Assembly (NCBI GenBank): GCA_013002025.1
Contig: JABDKW010000003.1
Coordinates: 1-64,000 of the forward strand
From: Gammaproteobacteria bacterium
Lineage (GTDB): Bacteria > Pseudomonadota > Gammaproteobacteria > Arenicellales > Arenicellaceae
Length of the DNA stretch: 64,000 nucleotides
Reading direction: 5' to 3'
The position numbers and the translations under genes are program-made. Position 1 is the first letter of the stretch; every line of letters begins with the position of its first letter. Positions 47,680-56,848 of this stretch are shown piece after piece. The notes under the pieces are model-generated. The model was not told the DNA's origin. It saw only the letters and a program-made list of their open reading frames with translations, and did no database searches.

Positions 47680-48132
47680 ATGACCACTTCAAAGCGAAAT
47701 CTGGTTGTCTGCAGTCTTGCTTGCCTGGCGGTATTTTTATTCGGCGGCTTGTTCCAACCGGGCGAGTGGTATGCCGGGCTACGCCGCGCGCCGTGGACAC
47801 CACCCGATATCGCTTTTCCGATTGTGTGGGCGCTTCTGTATTGCGCCATCGCCATCGCTGGTTGGCAAATATTCAATAGCGGCCAACGCGCTCTGCAAGG
47901 TTTATGGATAGCACAGTTGCTGGTCAACGGACTTTGGTCCTGGCTATTCTTTGGTCAACATTGGCCGCTGGCCAGCCTGGTTGATATCGTCCTGCTGGGC
48001 GGGCTGGTTTTGGTTCTGATGATTGCCTGTTTTAAGGCAGGATTGCGGCAGGCAGGCTGGCTGCTGCTGCCATATTTGTTGTGGCTGGAATTAGCGACCA
48101 CACTGAACGCTTATATAGTGCGCTTTAATTAA
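47680..48132 (+). CDS. tspO: TspO/MBR family protein
   Basis: 150 aa, five transmembrane segments. Hallmarks: WYAGLRRAPWTPPD, VWALLYCAIAIAGW, NGLWSWLFFG and LLPYLLWLELATTLNAYIV. Binds or degrades porphyrins in bacteria. A weak hairpin (48190-48205) with a U-rich tail follows. Confidence 0.95.
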   Translation: MTTSKRNLVVCSLACLAVFLFGGLFQPGEWYAGLRRAPWTPPDIAFPIVWALLYCAIAIAGWQIFNSGQRALQGLWIAQLLVNGLWSWLFFGQHWPLASLVDIVLLGGLVLVLMIACFKAGLRQAGWLLLPYLLWLELATTLNAYIVRFN

Positions 48133-48189
48133 TCGGTCTAGCGCTTTGGGCGTGGCAGCAGATTGCGAGTCTAACCATTGCTCAGTGCG

Positions 48190-48205
48190 AGGGCATCCTT
48201 GCCCT
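48190..48205 (+). terminator. Weak terminator-like hairpin after tspO
   Basis: AGGGCA / TGCCCT with a 4-nt loop, 58 bp after the stop, followed by TATTGGTTTTA. The stem is short and the U-run interrupted. Confidence 0.35.
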
Positions 48206-48336
48206 TATTGGTTTTACCTTGGAACCCACCACCATTTGCCAATCACTATACGCAAGGCAAGCGCGCAGCGGATGCCCCCATTAGGGTGAAAATCCAAGAG
48301 TGAAAAACAGTGTTTGAACAACCGTCTGAGCCAAAT

Positions 48337-48927
48337 CTAATCCGCTTTGGCCACTGAATACACAAACGGTCGAACGCCCAGCTTTTGTAGTCTACTCTTG
48401 GCGGTTTTAGCTTTTCGCCGATCTGCATAGGGGCCCAGCCGCAGCCGGTAAAAGGTACCTTTACCTTCCACCTCGCGGGCCTGAGTGATGGACCGGAAGC
48501 CTTTCAGCGCCAGTTTTGCGCGCAGTTCCTCGGCGTCCTGATAGTCACGAAATGAAGCCGCCTGGACATAATAATCGGTGTTTTCATCCGGCCCTACCGG
48601 CACTGAGTCGGGTAGGTCGTCCGGCATGACTTTTTCGATATCACGCAACAGTTCATAAAATTCAAATTCCTTTTCAGTGCTGCGCGTATCAATCAGTGCG
48701 GCTATTTCCGCATCTTCATCGACCGCTGGTGCCCGTTGCTCGAACAGCGCTCGCAAACCGGCGCCGAATTCGCTGTCACCGCGTTGCGCACCGTTTATCA
48801 GCACGCCCAATAATAGGGCGGACAAGCAGATCACCAACAACAGCCCCCATGGCAATTGCGGCAACCGATTGCCGCCGCGCACCTGCTTGGGTCGCGCCCT
48901 GGGCTTGATACGCCGCGCCTGGGGCAT
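48337..48927 (-). CDS. SPOR-domain protein (FtsN-like)
   Basis: 196 aa. Basic cytoplasmic N-terminus, one transmembrane segment (LPWGLLLVICLSALLLGVL, about residues 24-42), a linker, and a C-terminal SPOR domain (YYVQAASFRDYQDAEELRAKL to the end) that binds denuded septal glycan. Start at 48927, overlapping the argS stop by one base (TAATG). The priA-argS-SPOR order is typical of gammaproteobacteria. Confidence 0.93.
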   Translation of the reverse strand: MPQARRIKPRARPKQVRGGNRLPQLPWGLLLVICLSALLLGVLINGAQRGDSEFGAGLRALFEQRAPAVDEDAEIAALIDTRSTEKEFEFYELLRDIEKVMPDDLPDSVPVGPDENTDYYVQAASFRDYQDAEELRAKLALKGFRSITQAREVEGKGTFYRLRLGPYADRRKAKTAKSRLQKLGVRPFVYSVAKAD

Positions 48928-50669
48928 TACATACGATCGGGGGCATTGACCCCGAGAATCGACAAGCCATTGGCCAGCACCTGGCGAGCCGCCTGACACA
49001 GTGCCAATATGGCATCACGCTGAGCAGGTTCGGCATCTAAAAACTTACTGCTGTTGTAATAGGCGTGAAAGGCGGTCGCCAGTTCGCGTAAATAATAGGT
49101 TAGTTGATGCGGTTCGTAGTCACGCGCCGCGTTTTCAATAACTTCACCAAAGCGCTGCAAAAGGGTTAATAGCGTGCGCTCATGTTCACCGCTTAACAAT
49201 TGCAGATCGGCGCTAGCCGGCTCGGCCAGAGCAATGCATCGCTCCGTTGCCTGACGAAAAATACTGCAGATTCGAGCATGCGCGTATTGCACGTAGTACA
49301 GCGGGTTTTCATTGCTCTGCGACTTGGCCAGATCAAGGTCAAAATCCATGTGCTGTTCCGACTTGCGCTGTATATAAAAAAACCGTGCAGCATCGCTGCC
49401 CACCTCTTCGCACAATTCACTTAAGGTCACAAACTGTCCGCTACGGGTCGACATAGAAACTTTTTCCCCACCTCGGTACAACACAGCAAATTGGACCAAT
49501 AACACGGTCAGCTGATCTGGCTGCAGGCCCAGCGCCTGCAAGGAAGCTTTGACACGCGGAATGTAGCCGTGGTGATCCGAACCCCAGATATTAATACACT
49601 CATCAAAACCTCGGTCCATCTTGTCTTTGTGATAGGCGATGTCAGACGCGAAATAGGTCGGTTGACCGTTGTCGCGAATCACCACCCGGTCTTTTTCATC
49701 GCCATAGGCGGTGGAACGAAACCACCAGGCGCCACCTTTTTCATACACATCGCCGCTGGCTTTGAGTTGCTCGATGGCCGCGTTTATCTTGCCGCTGTCA
49801 AATAATGAGCGCTCGGAAAACCAGGTGTCGTAATCGACACCAAATGCCGTCAAGTCCGTCTCGATACCTTGCAGTATGGTTTGCAGCGCGCAGTCAAAGA
49901 ATACTCGCCAACCATCCTCGCCAAGCTCGAGTTTGGCGAGCGAAATGAGGGCGTCTAAGGCAGCTTCATCTTCCAGCCCGCTTTGTGCCTTGGCCAATTC
50001 CTCGGCAGGCAAAATATACTGCTCGCCATATTGTGCCTGCAAATCTCGGGCCATGTCGCTGACATAATCTCCCTGATAAGCATTGCCTGGCAGCGCTACC
50101 TGCTGACCGGTGTGCTGCAGGTAACGCAGCCACACACTCAATCCCAGAATATCCATCTGTCGGCCGGCGTCGTTAACATAATATTCGCTTTCAACCCGGT
50201 TGCCGGCCGCACGCAATAAGCGTGCCAATGCATCGCCATAGGCTGCGCCTCGACCGTGCCCCACGTGCAAGGGTCCGGTCGGGTTGGCCGACACGAATTC
50301 CACCAATATGTAACGCCCCGAGTCGGGCTGTGCCAGCCCGTAGTTCTCGGCAGCATCAAAAATATCCAGCAATACCTGTCGCTGCGCGGTATCAGCAACA
50401 AACAGGTTTATAAAACCCGGGCCCGCGATCTCCACCTTGACGATTAACGGGTCAGCCGGTAGCGCATCAACAATCAATTGCGCCAGTTCGCGCGGATTTC
50501 GCCGCGCCGGCTTGGCCAGCGTCAGCGCCAGATTGGTGGCGAAATCGCCATGCTCCGGCTGCCGGGTGCGTTCAAACTGTGGGTTGATTGCGAGGTCGTC
50601 AGGCAGCACCTGATCTGCCTGTAGGCGACCAATGGCTTGCTCAAACAATGTCAGTAATTGCTGCTTCAC
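48927..50669 (-). CDS. argS: Arginyl-tRNA synthetase
   Basis: 580 aa. GPGFINLFV, the HIGH-like HVGHG in EFVSANPTGPLHVGHGRGAA, and a C-terminal anticodon-binding domain. The KMSKS-like loop reads VSMSTRSG, normal for ArgRS. GTG start. Translationally linked to the SPOR gene and 59 bp after priA. Confidence 0.98.
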   Translation of the reverse strand: MKQQLLTLFEQAIGRLQADQVLPDDLAINPQFERTRQPEHGDFATNLALTLAKPARRNPRELAQLIVDALPADPLIVKVEIAGPGFINLFVADTAQRQVLLDIFDAAENYGLAQPDSGRYILVEFVSANPTGPLHVGHGRGAAYGDALARLLRAAGNRVESEYYVNDAGRQMDILGLSVWLRYLQHTGQQVALPGNAYQGDYVSDMARDLQAQYGEQYILPAEELAKAQSGLEDEAALDALISLAKLELGEDGWRVFFDCALQTILQGIETDLTAFGVDYDTWFSERSLFDSGKINAAIEQLKASGDVYEKGGAWWFRSTAYGDEKDRVVIRDNGQPTYFASDIAYHKDKMDRGFDECINIWGSDHHGYIPRVKASLQALGLQPDQLTVLLVQFAVLYRGGEKVSMSTRSGQFVTLSELCEEVGSDAARFFYIQRKSEQHMDFDLDLAKSQSNENPLYYVQYAHARICSIFRQATERCIALAEPASADLQLLSGEHERTLLTLLQRFGEVIENAARDYEPHQLTYYLRELATAFHAYYNSSKFLDAEPAQRDAILALCQAARQVLANGLSILGVNAPDRM

Positions 50670-50728
50670 GCGTGAGTCTCAAATTGTGCCGGCATTAAAA
50701 GCGGGATTCTACCCTGTTGTGCACGTGG

Positions 50729-52963
50729 TTAATACAAATCCAACGGGTCTACATCCAGACTCCAGCGCACGGCACCGGCCAATTTTCGCATTGCCGCATC
50801 CTCCGCCATATGATCCAACCAGGCGGCGGCGCAGCTATGCAATATCGAACGCCGACTGGCGGTCAATAACAATTGTGCGCGGTAGCGTCCCGCGCGGCGC
50901 TCCATCGGCGCGGGCACTGGATCCAGCACAGACAAGCCTGTATGGGTCGGTATGCTGCTTTTAGCATGGCGCAAGAACTGTAGGGCCTTGGCCTGATGGG
51001 TCGATTCGGCTCTTAAAATGGCGAAGTAGCCAAAGGGTGGAAATTGATGGGCTTGTCGTTGCGCCAACAGGTGCTCAGCAAACCCCGCGAAATCGTGCTG
51101 TTTTACCCAATCAAAAAACGGGTGCTCGGGAAAGCGGGTTTGAATAAGCACCCTACCGGCCTGTGCTCGACGGCCCGCCCGACCGGCAACCTGTACCAAT
51201 TGCTGGAACAGATGTTCGCTGGCTCGGAAATCGGTGCTGTATAAGCCCTGGTCCGCGTTCAACACACCCACCAACGCAACTGCGGGGAAATCATGCCCCT
51301 TACTCAGCAATTGTGTGCCCAGCAGTATATCCGCGGCGCCCGAGCTCGCCTGCTCGAGCAACTCTTGCAACTCACCACGGCGACGGGTGCTATCGCGGTC
51401 AATACGCAACACCCGGGCGTCGGGAAAGCGCTGCTGCAGAGCCTGTTCCACCCGTTGCGTACCCTCGCCCACCTCCACCAGCGCTCCGTTGTCACAAGCT
51501 TGGCAATGCTCAGGCGCCTTGGCTTCATAGCCACAATGGTGACAGCGCAAGCGATTGATGCGCTGATGATAGGTTAAGTGGGAGTCGCAGCGATGGCAGC
51601 TAAGTGTATGCCGACAGTCAGCGCACATCATCACTGGTGCAAAGCCCCGACGATTTAGATACAGCATTACCTGTTGCGATTGTGCCAAGGTATTACTGAT
51701 GGCTTCTATAAGAGGCGGGCTCAGCCCGTCACTCAACGGCAGCTGATTCAGATCCAGCAGATCGACCTCCGGCAATTGTGCTCGAGTTGCCCGCTCGCGC
51801 AACGCCAACCTTTGATAACGACCGCTGATCGCGTGCTGGTAACTTTCCAGAGACGGCGTAGCCGAACCAAGCAGGATCGGTATTCCCAACATTTTCGCCC
51901 GGTACACGGCAACATCCCGCGCGTGGTAGCGCACGCCATCCTGCTGTTTGAACGAACCATCATGCTCCTCGTCCACCACAATCATTCCCAGCTCTGGTAA
52001 TGGCGCGAACACGGCCGACCGCGTCCCAATCACAACGCGAGCAGCGCCGCTGCGTGCATGCCACCAGGCCAAATGTCTCTCGCCCGGGGTTAGCGCCGAG
52101 TGCATCACCGCCAATGGGCAAATCAGTTGCTCCTGCACCCGGGTAATCAATTGCGGTGTTAAGCCGATCTCCGGGACCAGCAACAAACACTGTCGGCCAG
52201 TCGCGAGTACTTCGCGCATCAGGGCGATGTAAACCTCAGTTTTACCGCTCCCGGTTACGCCGTGCAATAAATTGCTGACAAATTGCGGGTGTTGGATCAC
52301 TGGCCGTATGTGGTCTACCGCGCCGGCTTGTTCCGCATTAAGCTCGATCTGCTTTTCTGCCACGGGGCCGCCAGCAATCAGTTCAGGCACCAAGATGTCT
52401 TCGTTTAGCCAACCCTTTTCCAACAACGCCGCCACGGCCTGACGCCAGCCGCCGGACTGCTGTTTAAAGTCCACTGCCCTGAGCACTTGGGCCTTCATAA
52501 ATCGTTTAACAATGGCCAGTTGCAAGGGTGCACGATGCAGCTCTTCGATGGCGGAACTGCGACCATGGTCACTCAAGCGCCATTGTTTTTCAGCCACCGG
52601 AGTCAGCTCCCGCCCCTGGCGCAACAATTGCGGCATCGCCAGGTCTGTCACTTCTCCGATCGGGGCCAGATAGTAGCCCGCCATCCAGCGTATCAATTGC
52701 AACAGATGAGCATCGAAAACAGGCTCTGTATCGAGTGTTTCAAACACCGGTTTCAGTTTGTTCCGCGGCAGGTCGGAATACTCTTTGATGGCCACAATCA
52801 AACCCACCAATTTGCGCCCGCCGAAGGGCACCAGAACGCGGGTACCTACCGCCGGTACCTCGATAGCGCTCATATCGCCATCGGCCATCAATAGAAAATC
52901 AAATGTGCGCCGCAAAGGCACCGGCACCGCGACTTCCAGAATGACAGTAGCGGGGCTAGCCAC
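50729..52963 (-). CDS. priA: Primosomal protein N' (replication restart helicase PriA)
   Basis: 744 aa. Walker A HGVTGSGKTEVYI, DEEHD box (VVDEEHDGSFKQQDG), QLLSKGHDFP motif, and a zinc region with CADCRHTLSCHRCDSHLTYH and CHHCGYEAK. Restarts collapsed forks. GTG start at 52963. A perfect DnaA box lies 57 bp upstream of the start. Confidence 0.97.
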   Translation of the reverse strand: MASPATVILEVAVPVPLRRTFDFLLMADGDMSAIEVPAVGTRVLVPFGGRKLVGLIVAIKEYSDLPRNKLKPVFETLDTEPVFDAHLLQLIRWMAGYYLAPIGEVTDLAMPQLLRQGRELTPVAEKQWRLSDHGRSSAIEELHRAPLQLAIVKRFMKAQVLRAVDFKQQSGGWRQAVAALLEKGWLNEDILVPELIAGGPVAEKQIELNAEQAGAVDHIRPVIQHPQFVSNLLHGVTGSGKTEVYIALMREVLATGRQCLLLVPEIGLTPQLITRVQEQLICPLAVMHSALTPGERHLAWWHARSGAARVVIGTRSAVFAPLPELGMIVVDEEHDGSFKQQDGVRYHARDVAVYRAKMLGIPILLGSATPSLESYQHAISGRYQRLALRERATRAQLPEVDLLDLNQLPLSDGLSPPLIEAISNTLAQSQQVMLYLNRRGFAPVMMCADCRHTLSCHRCDSHLTYHQRINRLRCHHCGYEAKAPEHCQACDNGALVEVGEGTQRVEQALQQRFPDARVLRIDRDSTRRRGELQELLEQASSGAADILLGTQLLSKGHDFPAVALVGVLNADQGLYSTDFRASEHLFQQLVQVAGRAGRRAQAGRVLIQTRFPEHPFFDWVKQHDFAGFAEHLLAQRQAHQFPPFGYFAILRAESTHQAKALQFLRHAKSSIPTHTGLSVLDPVPAPMERRAGRYRAQLLLTASRRSILHSCAAAWLDHMAEDAAMRKLAGAVRWSLDVDPLDLY

Positions 52964-53019
52964 GCAATCCCACTGCCTGTGGGCTGCTCAGCGAGCCAAC
53001 ATCAGAGCACCTTGAAGCC

Positions 53020-53028
53020 TGTGGATAA
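53020..53028 (-). promoter_or_regulatory. Perfect DnaA box (TGTGGATAA)
   Basis: Exact reverse complement of the E. coli consensus TTATCCACA, 57 bp upstream of the priA start. A near-match (CTATTCACA on the minus strand) follows at 53032-53040, and a TTATNCACA-type match at 53206-53214. Confidence 0.6.
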
Positions 53029-53076
53029 CTTTGTGAATAGTTTCGCAATTTTATCAACTCAGTGGTCGCCGTTGTA

Positions 53077-53099
53077 TGCCTGAATTTTCGGGCATTTTT
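53077..53099 (+). terminator. Orphan intrinsic terminator upstream of priA
   Basis: TGCCTGAA pairs with TTCGGGCA (one G-U pair) around a 2-nt loop, followed by five Ts. No annotated plus-strand gene ends here, so it may end an unannotated small or antisense RNA. Confidence 0.6.
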
Positions 53100-53584
53100 G
53101 GGCCGCTTCTGAATTAGTGATATAAAACATATGGTTACAGAACGTTATTCAAGTACGAGAATTTATTTTGCTAAAAATTTTACAAATATCTTGACAACCA
53201 AAAATTGTGCATAACTCCCACATGCTCACGATTTAGGGATTTTTCAATGTTGCAAAAAATTCAACGGCTTATGGATTGTTATTGGCAGCCTCGCTCAACA
53301 GATAAACAAAAGATCTCGGGTGACAGCCCATCGCACTGCCGTCGCGAGGCTCAGTATAAGTGATATTAATATCGCACCAGTCAAAAATGTGGCGTTGATT
53401 ATTTTCTGCACAATTCAGCGCGAACCAATCTGTTCAGCGGCTAATTCAGTGGGGCAAATTTGGTGTTTGTTGCCGCTGCCGGAGTCGATAAGGGCTATGG
53501 GTCAAGATTGAATTCGGCTACACTCAAGCGCCTGATTTTTAATGCGACATATTTGGTCGACTTGCGAACCGGAAAAGACCCTCA

Positions 53585-54391
53585 ATGAGCCCCAGATTCA
53601 CCGCTGACAGCGCCGACAAATTTGTGCTGTATCAGAAAGCAGTTCAGTCCGCCGAGCAGGACATAGAATTTCTCAATGACACTTATAAGTCTATTCGCGG
53701 TCGTGAACCACGACACCTGCGAGAGGACTTTTGCGGCACCTGTTTATTGTCTGCCAACTGGATCAAATTAGATCATCGAAATACAGCCGAGAGCTATGAC
53801 ATAGACCCCGAACCGCTTGAGTGGGGTCGCCTGCACAACCTCGCGCCGCTGGGTAACGACAAAGACAGGGTGGTGCAGTATGAAGAGGACGCTCGCAATG
53901 CCAGCCGCCAGGCACCGGATGTGCGCTGCGCACAAAATTTCTCCTACTGGGTGTTTAAAACCCGCGCTGAAATGCTGACCTACTTTAAAGGTGTGCAGGA
54001 AGACTTGGCAGAGGAAGGCATTTTTGTGGTCGACCTGCATGGCGGCCCTGAGAGTATTCAGGAACTGGAGGAAGAAACCGAGATGGATGACGAGAGCTTC
54101 ACCTATGTGTGGGACCAGGACAAAATCAACCCCATTACCGGCGAAGCCCTGATGCATATTCATTTCCGCTTTCCTGATGGCACTGAAATGTCTCGCGCGT
54201 TTAGCTACGACTGGCGGCAGTGGAGCATTCCGGAGCTCAGCGATGTGTTTATGGACGCCGGGTTTTCAAGGGTCGACTGCTATTGGGAAGGCACCGACGA
54301 AGATGGAGAAAGCGGCGACGGCGTATTCAGTGTTAGCACTGAGGGCGAGGCGTGCTTGTCTTACGTGGCTTATCTGGTAGGCCAAAAATAG
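53585..54391 (+). CDS. Class I SAM-dependent methyltransferase
   Basis: 268 aa. LREDFCGTCLLSANWI is the SAM-binding motif; YDIDPEPLEWG is motif II, GIFVVDLHGG a later strand. Members of this group methylate small molecules, but this substrate is not evident. It starts without a strong ribosome site. Next gene one base after the stop, so likely an operon. Confidence 0.88.
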   Translation: MSPRFTADSADKFVLYQKAVQSAEQDIEFLNDTYKSIRGREPRHLREDFCGTCLLSANWIKLDHRNTAESYDIDPEPLEWGRLHNLAPLGNDKDRVVQYEEDARNASRQAPDVRCAQNFSYWVFKTRAEMLTYFKGVQEDLAEEGIFVVDLHGGPESIQELEEETEMDDESFTYVWDQDKINPITGEALMHIHFRFPDGTEMSRAFSYDWRQWSIPELSDVFMDAGFSRVDCYWEGTDEDGESGDGVFSVSTEGEACLSYVAYLVGQK

Positions 54392-54392
54392 T

Positions 54393-55208
54393 ATGGATGG
54401 GAGTTGGTTGCCTGGCGTGCTCGCCATCGCAGTCGGCCTGATTGTTTTCGCTGTGGCGCGCAAAGCACAGCCTGCGAGCAACCAGCAAGGTTCGGGCATT
54501 GAGCCGCCGGACGCCACATTGGCGACTGAATTAATTGTTGCGACGTTTAATATTCAAACCGGCAAGAATAGTAAGGGAAAACGCGACATTAGCCGCTCGG
54601 CGCGAGTACTGAAGGATGCCGCTCTGGCTGGCGTGCAGGAAGTTTATGCGCCGACCTGGTTAAACCGTCTGGGGGTTGGCACTGCGCAGCCTGAGGCGCT
54701 GGCCATCGGCAGCGCTGGCCGCACCCTGTTCAGCGCCACCCGGCTGCGCTGGTGGCGCGAACACCGTGGCAACGCTATTGTGACCAAGCTTCCGATCGAA
54801 CACTGGCGCACCGAAATGCTGCCTGATCGTTCCGGCAAGAGTTTCCGAAACTTCACCGTCGCCAAGACTAATTGGCGAGGTCACACGTTTTTCTTTATCA
54901 ACACCCATTTACACACCCGCGCCGGGCGAGATGAGCAACTGGCAGAGGTGCTACAGGAATTTGATCGCTATCAACGGGTTATTTTGGTGGGCGACTTTAA
55001 TACCGATTTCGATAACCCCACCCTACAGCAGGCATTAAATGAGACCGACGTCTGTGATGCCATCTCCGAAGCCGGTTTGGAACCGCACACGGATCGCCGG
55101 ATTGACTGGATTTTGTGTAAGGGCTTCGCGGTTATCTCCGGCCGCTCCCTGCCGATAGGAGTTTCTGACCATCCATATTATGAAGTAACGTTATCACCCC
55201 TACCCTGA
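54393..55208 (+). CDS. Membrane-anchored endonuclease/exonuclease/phosphatase family protein
   Basis: 271 aa. The N-terminus GVLAIAVGLIVFAVA is one transmembrane segment. EEP motifs are ATFNIQTG, AGVQEVY, INTHLHTR, LVGDFNTD, RRIDWIL and SDHPYYEV, so all metal and phosphate ligands are present. The domain would face the periplasm or cytoplasm depending on topology. Substrate (nucleic acid or phospholipid) unknown. Confidence 0.85.
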   Translation: MDGSWLPGVLAIAVGLIVFAVARKAQPASNQQGSGIEPPDATLATELIVATFNIQTGKNSKGKRDISRSARVLKDAALAGVQEVYAPTWLNRLGVGTAQPEALAIGSAGRTLFSATRLRWWREHRGNAIVTKLPIEHWRTEMLPDRSGKSFRNFTVAKTNWRGHTFFFINTHLHTRAGRDEQLAEVLQEFDRYQRVILVGDFNTDFDNPTLQQALNETDVCDAISEAGLEPHTDRRIDWILCKGFAVISGRSLPIGVSDHPYYEVTLSPLP

Positions 55209-55424
55209 CCATTGGGCAACGTGCGGCGGATGTAAATTTTTGTAGTATCTATAAGTAATACCATTGCTGAATTGCTTAGCGGCGCGTTTAATGGGGACAA
55301 GGCTTTACGAGAGCTTTAGCGTGGCACTTGTTGGGATGTCGGAGAGACAATCCAATTCAGGCTTTCAACAAAGTCGCCCGCTTGACAGCGCTAGTTATCT
55401 AACCAGAAACTTCAGGAGAAACTC

Positions 55425-55871
55425 ATGTTCAAAGAATTTAAAGAATTTGCCATGAAAGGCAATTTTGTCGATATGGCGGTTGGCATCGTCATTGGTGCGT
55501 CATTCGGCACCATCGTTAAATCATTTGTTGACGATATTATTATGCCCGCGGTCGGTGTGCTTACCGGTGGCGTGGATTTTGGCAATATGTTTGCTGTGAT
55601 TAAGAATCCGGTGGAAGGAGCAACCTATGCGACCATCGAAGCAGCTCATGAAGCCGGTGCGGTAACCATCAACTATGGATTGTTTATCAACGCCATGGTG
55701 ACCTTTGTGATTGTTGCCTTCGCGCTGTTTATGGTGATCAAGGCAATGAACTCGGCCAAAGCCGCCGCGGCCGCGGAGGAAGCAGCTGTGGAAGAAGCGC
55801 CTGCTGACCCTGAACCATCTGAAGAAGTGAAACTACTCACCGAGATTCGCGACTCTCTGCGCCGCGCATAG
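55425..55871 (+). CDS. mscL: Large-conductance mechanosensitive channel
   Basis: 148 aa. [23 protein letters not shown] is the pore-lining first helix; [19 protein letters not shown] the second. The cytoplasmic tail is Ala/Glu-rich. Opens under membrane tension. AGGAG precedes the ATG. Ends in a bidirectional-looking terminator. Confidence 0.97.
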   Translation: MFKEFKEFAMKGNFVDMAVGIVIGASFGTIVKSFVDDIIMPAVGVLTGGVDFGNMFAVIKNPVEGATYATIEAAHEAGAVTINYGLFINAMVTFVIVAFALFMVIKAMNSAKAAAAAEEAAVEEAPADPEPSEEVKLLTEIRDSLRRA

Positions 55872-55890
55872 AGTACCGCTCAGTGAATTT

Positions 55891-55918
55891 AAAAAGGCCG
55901 CCGTTGGGCGGCCTTTTT
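55891..55918. terminator. Bidirectional terminator between mscL and the GDPD gene
   Basis: A 12-bp perfect stem AAAAAGGCCGCC / GGCGGCCTTTTT with loop GTTG serves both converging genes. Confidence 0.92.
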
Positions 55919-55939
55919 TATGGCTTGCCGAGGCCGCAC

Positions 55940-56707
55940 TCAAGCTCGGTTCGCTAGGCGAGCATCCTGCATCAGCGTGCCGATCTGATTGGTTTCCAGC
56001 ATGGGTATGCCACGATTCGCCATCGCTATCGCCGCCGCAACATCATCCAGGTTGTACACCGCCCACTGCCAACTTCCAGGCCAGATATCGTCATCCTCAG
56101 GCGGCAAAATTTTGCGGTCCGTGAACAGGAACTCAGGCGTGAGTGACTGCGCCAGCTGGTATACCTCATCACTCCATTTTGGCAGCACCCAGCCGCTGCG
56201 CATGGAAGAAATTTTACGGGTATAGGTGATCACCTCCGGATTGAAGGAGATAATCACACATTGATTTTCGACTTCTGACTCCAAAATACGGCGGTGCACT
56301 TCGTCCATAAATACCGGGATGCCGAAGCGATCAATAGACTCCTGCTTAATCTCTACAAAGGTCGTGACATCCGGATTTTTCTGCAACCACTTGCAGAAAC
56401 GGCGAAATGTCGTGAAGCGGTTATCTTTGAATTCGTCTTCAAATCGCTCGGGGTAGCTGGCGCGCAACGCTTTAAATTGCTTGGCGCTGATGTCCCGTAT
56501 ATCCAGCTCTACGCCAGCCATACGCTTAAGTGTTTCATCGTGGTGCAATACTGGCACGCGGTCCCTGGTCATTTGCAAATCCAATTCCATCCAGCGTGCA
56601 CCGTGCTCATAGGCAGCTTCATACGCCAACAGTGTGTTCTCCGGATAGCGACCCGAATAACCTCGATGGGCCACTAAAATCGGTGCTGCTACCTGCAATT
56701 CAGACAT
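55940..56707 (-). CDS. Glycerophosphodiester phosphodiesterase family protein
   Basis: 255 aa TIM-barrel enzyme. VAHRGYSGRYPENTLLAY, ELDLQMTRDRVPVLHHDETL and FVEIK carry the catalytic His/Glu/Asp. Cleaves glycerophosphodiesters from phospholipids. No signal peptide, so cytosolic. AGGAG precedes the start. Confidence 0.93.
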   Translation of the reverse strand: MSELQVAAPILVAHRGYSGRYPENTLLAYEAAYEHGARWMELDLQMTRDRVPVLHHDETLKRMAGVELDIRDISAKQFKALRASYPERFEDEFKDNRFTTFRRFCKWLQKNPDVTTFVEIKQESIDRFGIPVFMDEVHRRILESEVENQCVIISFNPEVITYTRKISSMRSGWVLPKWSDEVYQLAQSLTPEFLFTDRKILPPEDDDIWPGSWQWAVYNLDDVAAAIAMANRGIPMLETNQIGTLMQDARLANRA

Positions 56708-56848
56708 CTGCTCTCCTATTCATATGCGCTGCAAACTAATGACCGCTACGAAACACTAGAAACACGCATCGTTCTGGCAATCGCAAGTATCGCCAGGCGT
56801 GGTATACCGCTATTCTAAACCATTACATCCATTTGCCCAGACTAATCT

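Larger units (their letters stand above)
52964..53584. other. Intergenic region with DnaA-box-like sites and an orphan terminator
   Basis: 620 bp, clearly AT-richer than its surroundings from about 53100 to 53270. It holds DnaA-box matches at 53020-53028, 53032-53040 and 53206-53214, a plus-strand terminator at 53077-53099, and an 8-bp inverted repeat (AGCCTCGC / GCGAGGCT) at 53287-53351. The 63-codon frame at 53320 is unsupported. Confidence 0.6.

Noticed and set aside
49440-49470. Missing KMSKS motif in ArgS as a sign of degeneration
   Set aside because: Many bacterial ArgRS enzymes lack the canonical motif; the remainder is full length.
53320-53511. 63-codon frame upstream of the SAM methyltransferase
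   Set aside because: GTG start with no ribosome site, no domain; lies in a non-coding AT-rich region.
52964-53584. Chromosomal origin of replication
   Set aside because: DnaA boxes are few and not clustered like oriC, and dnaA, gidA and parAB are absent.
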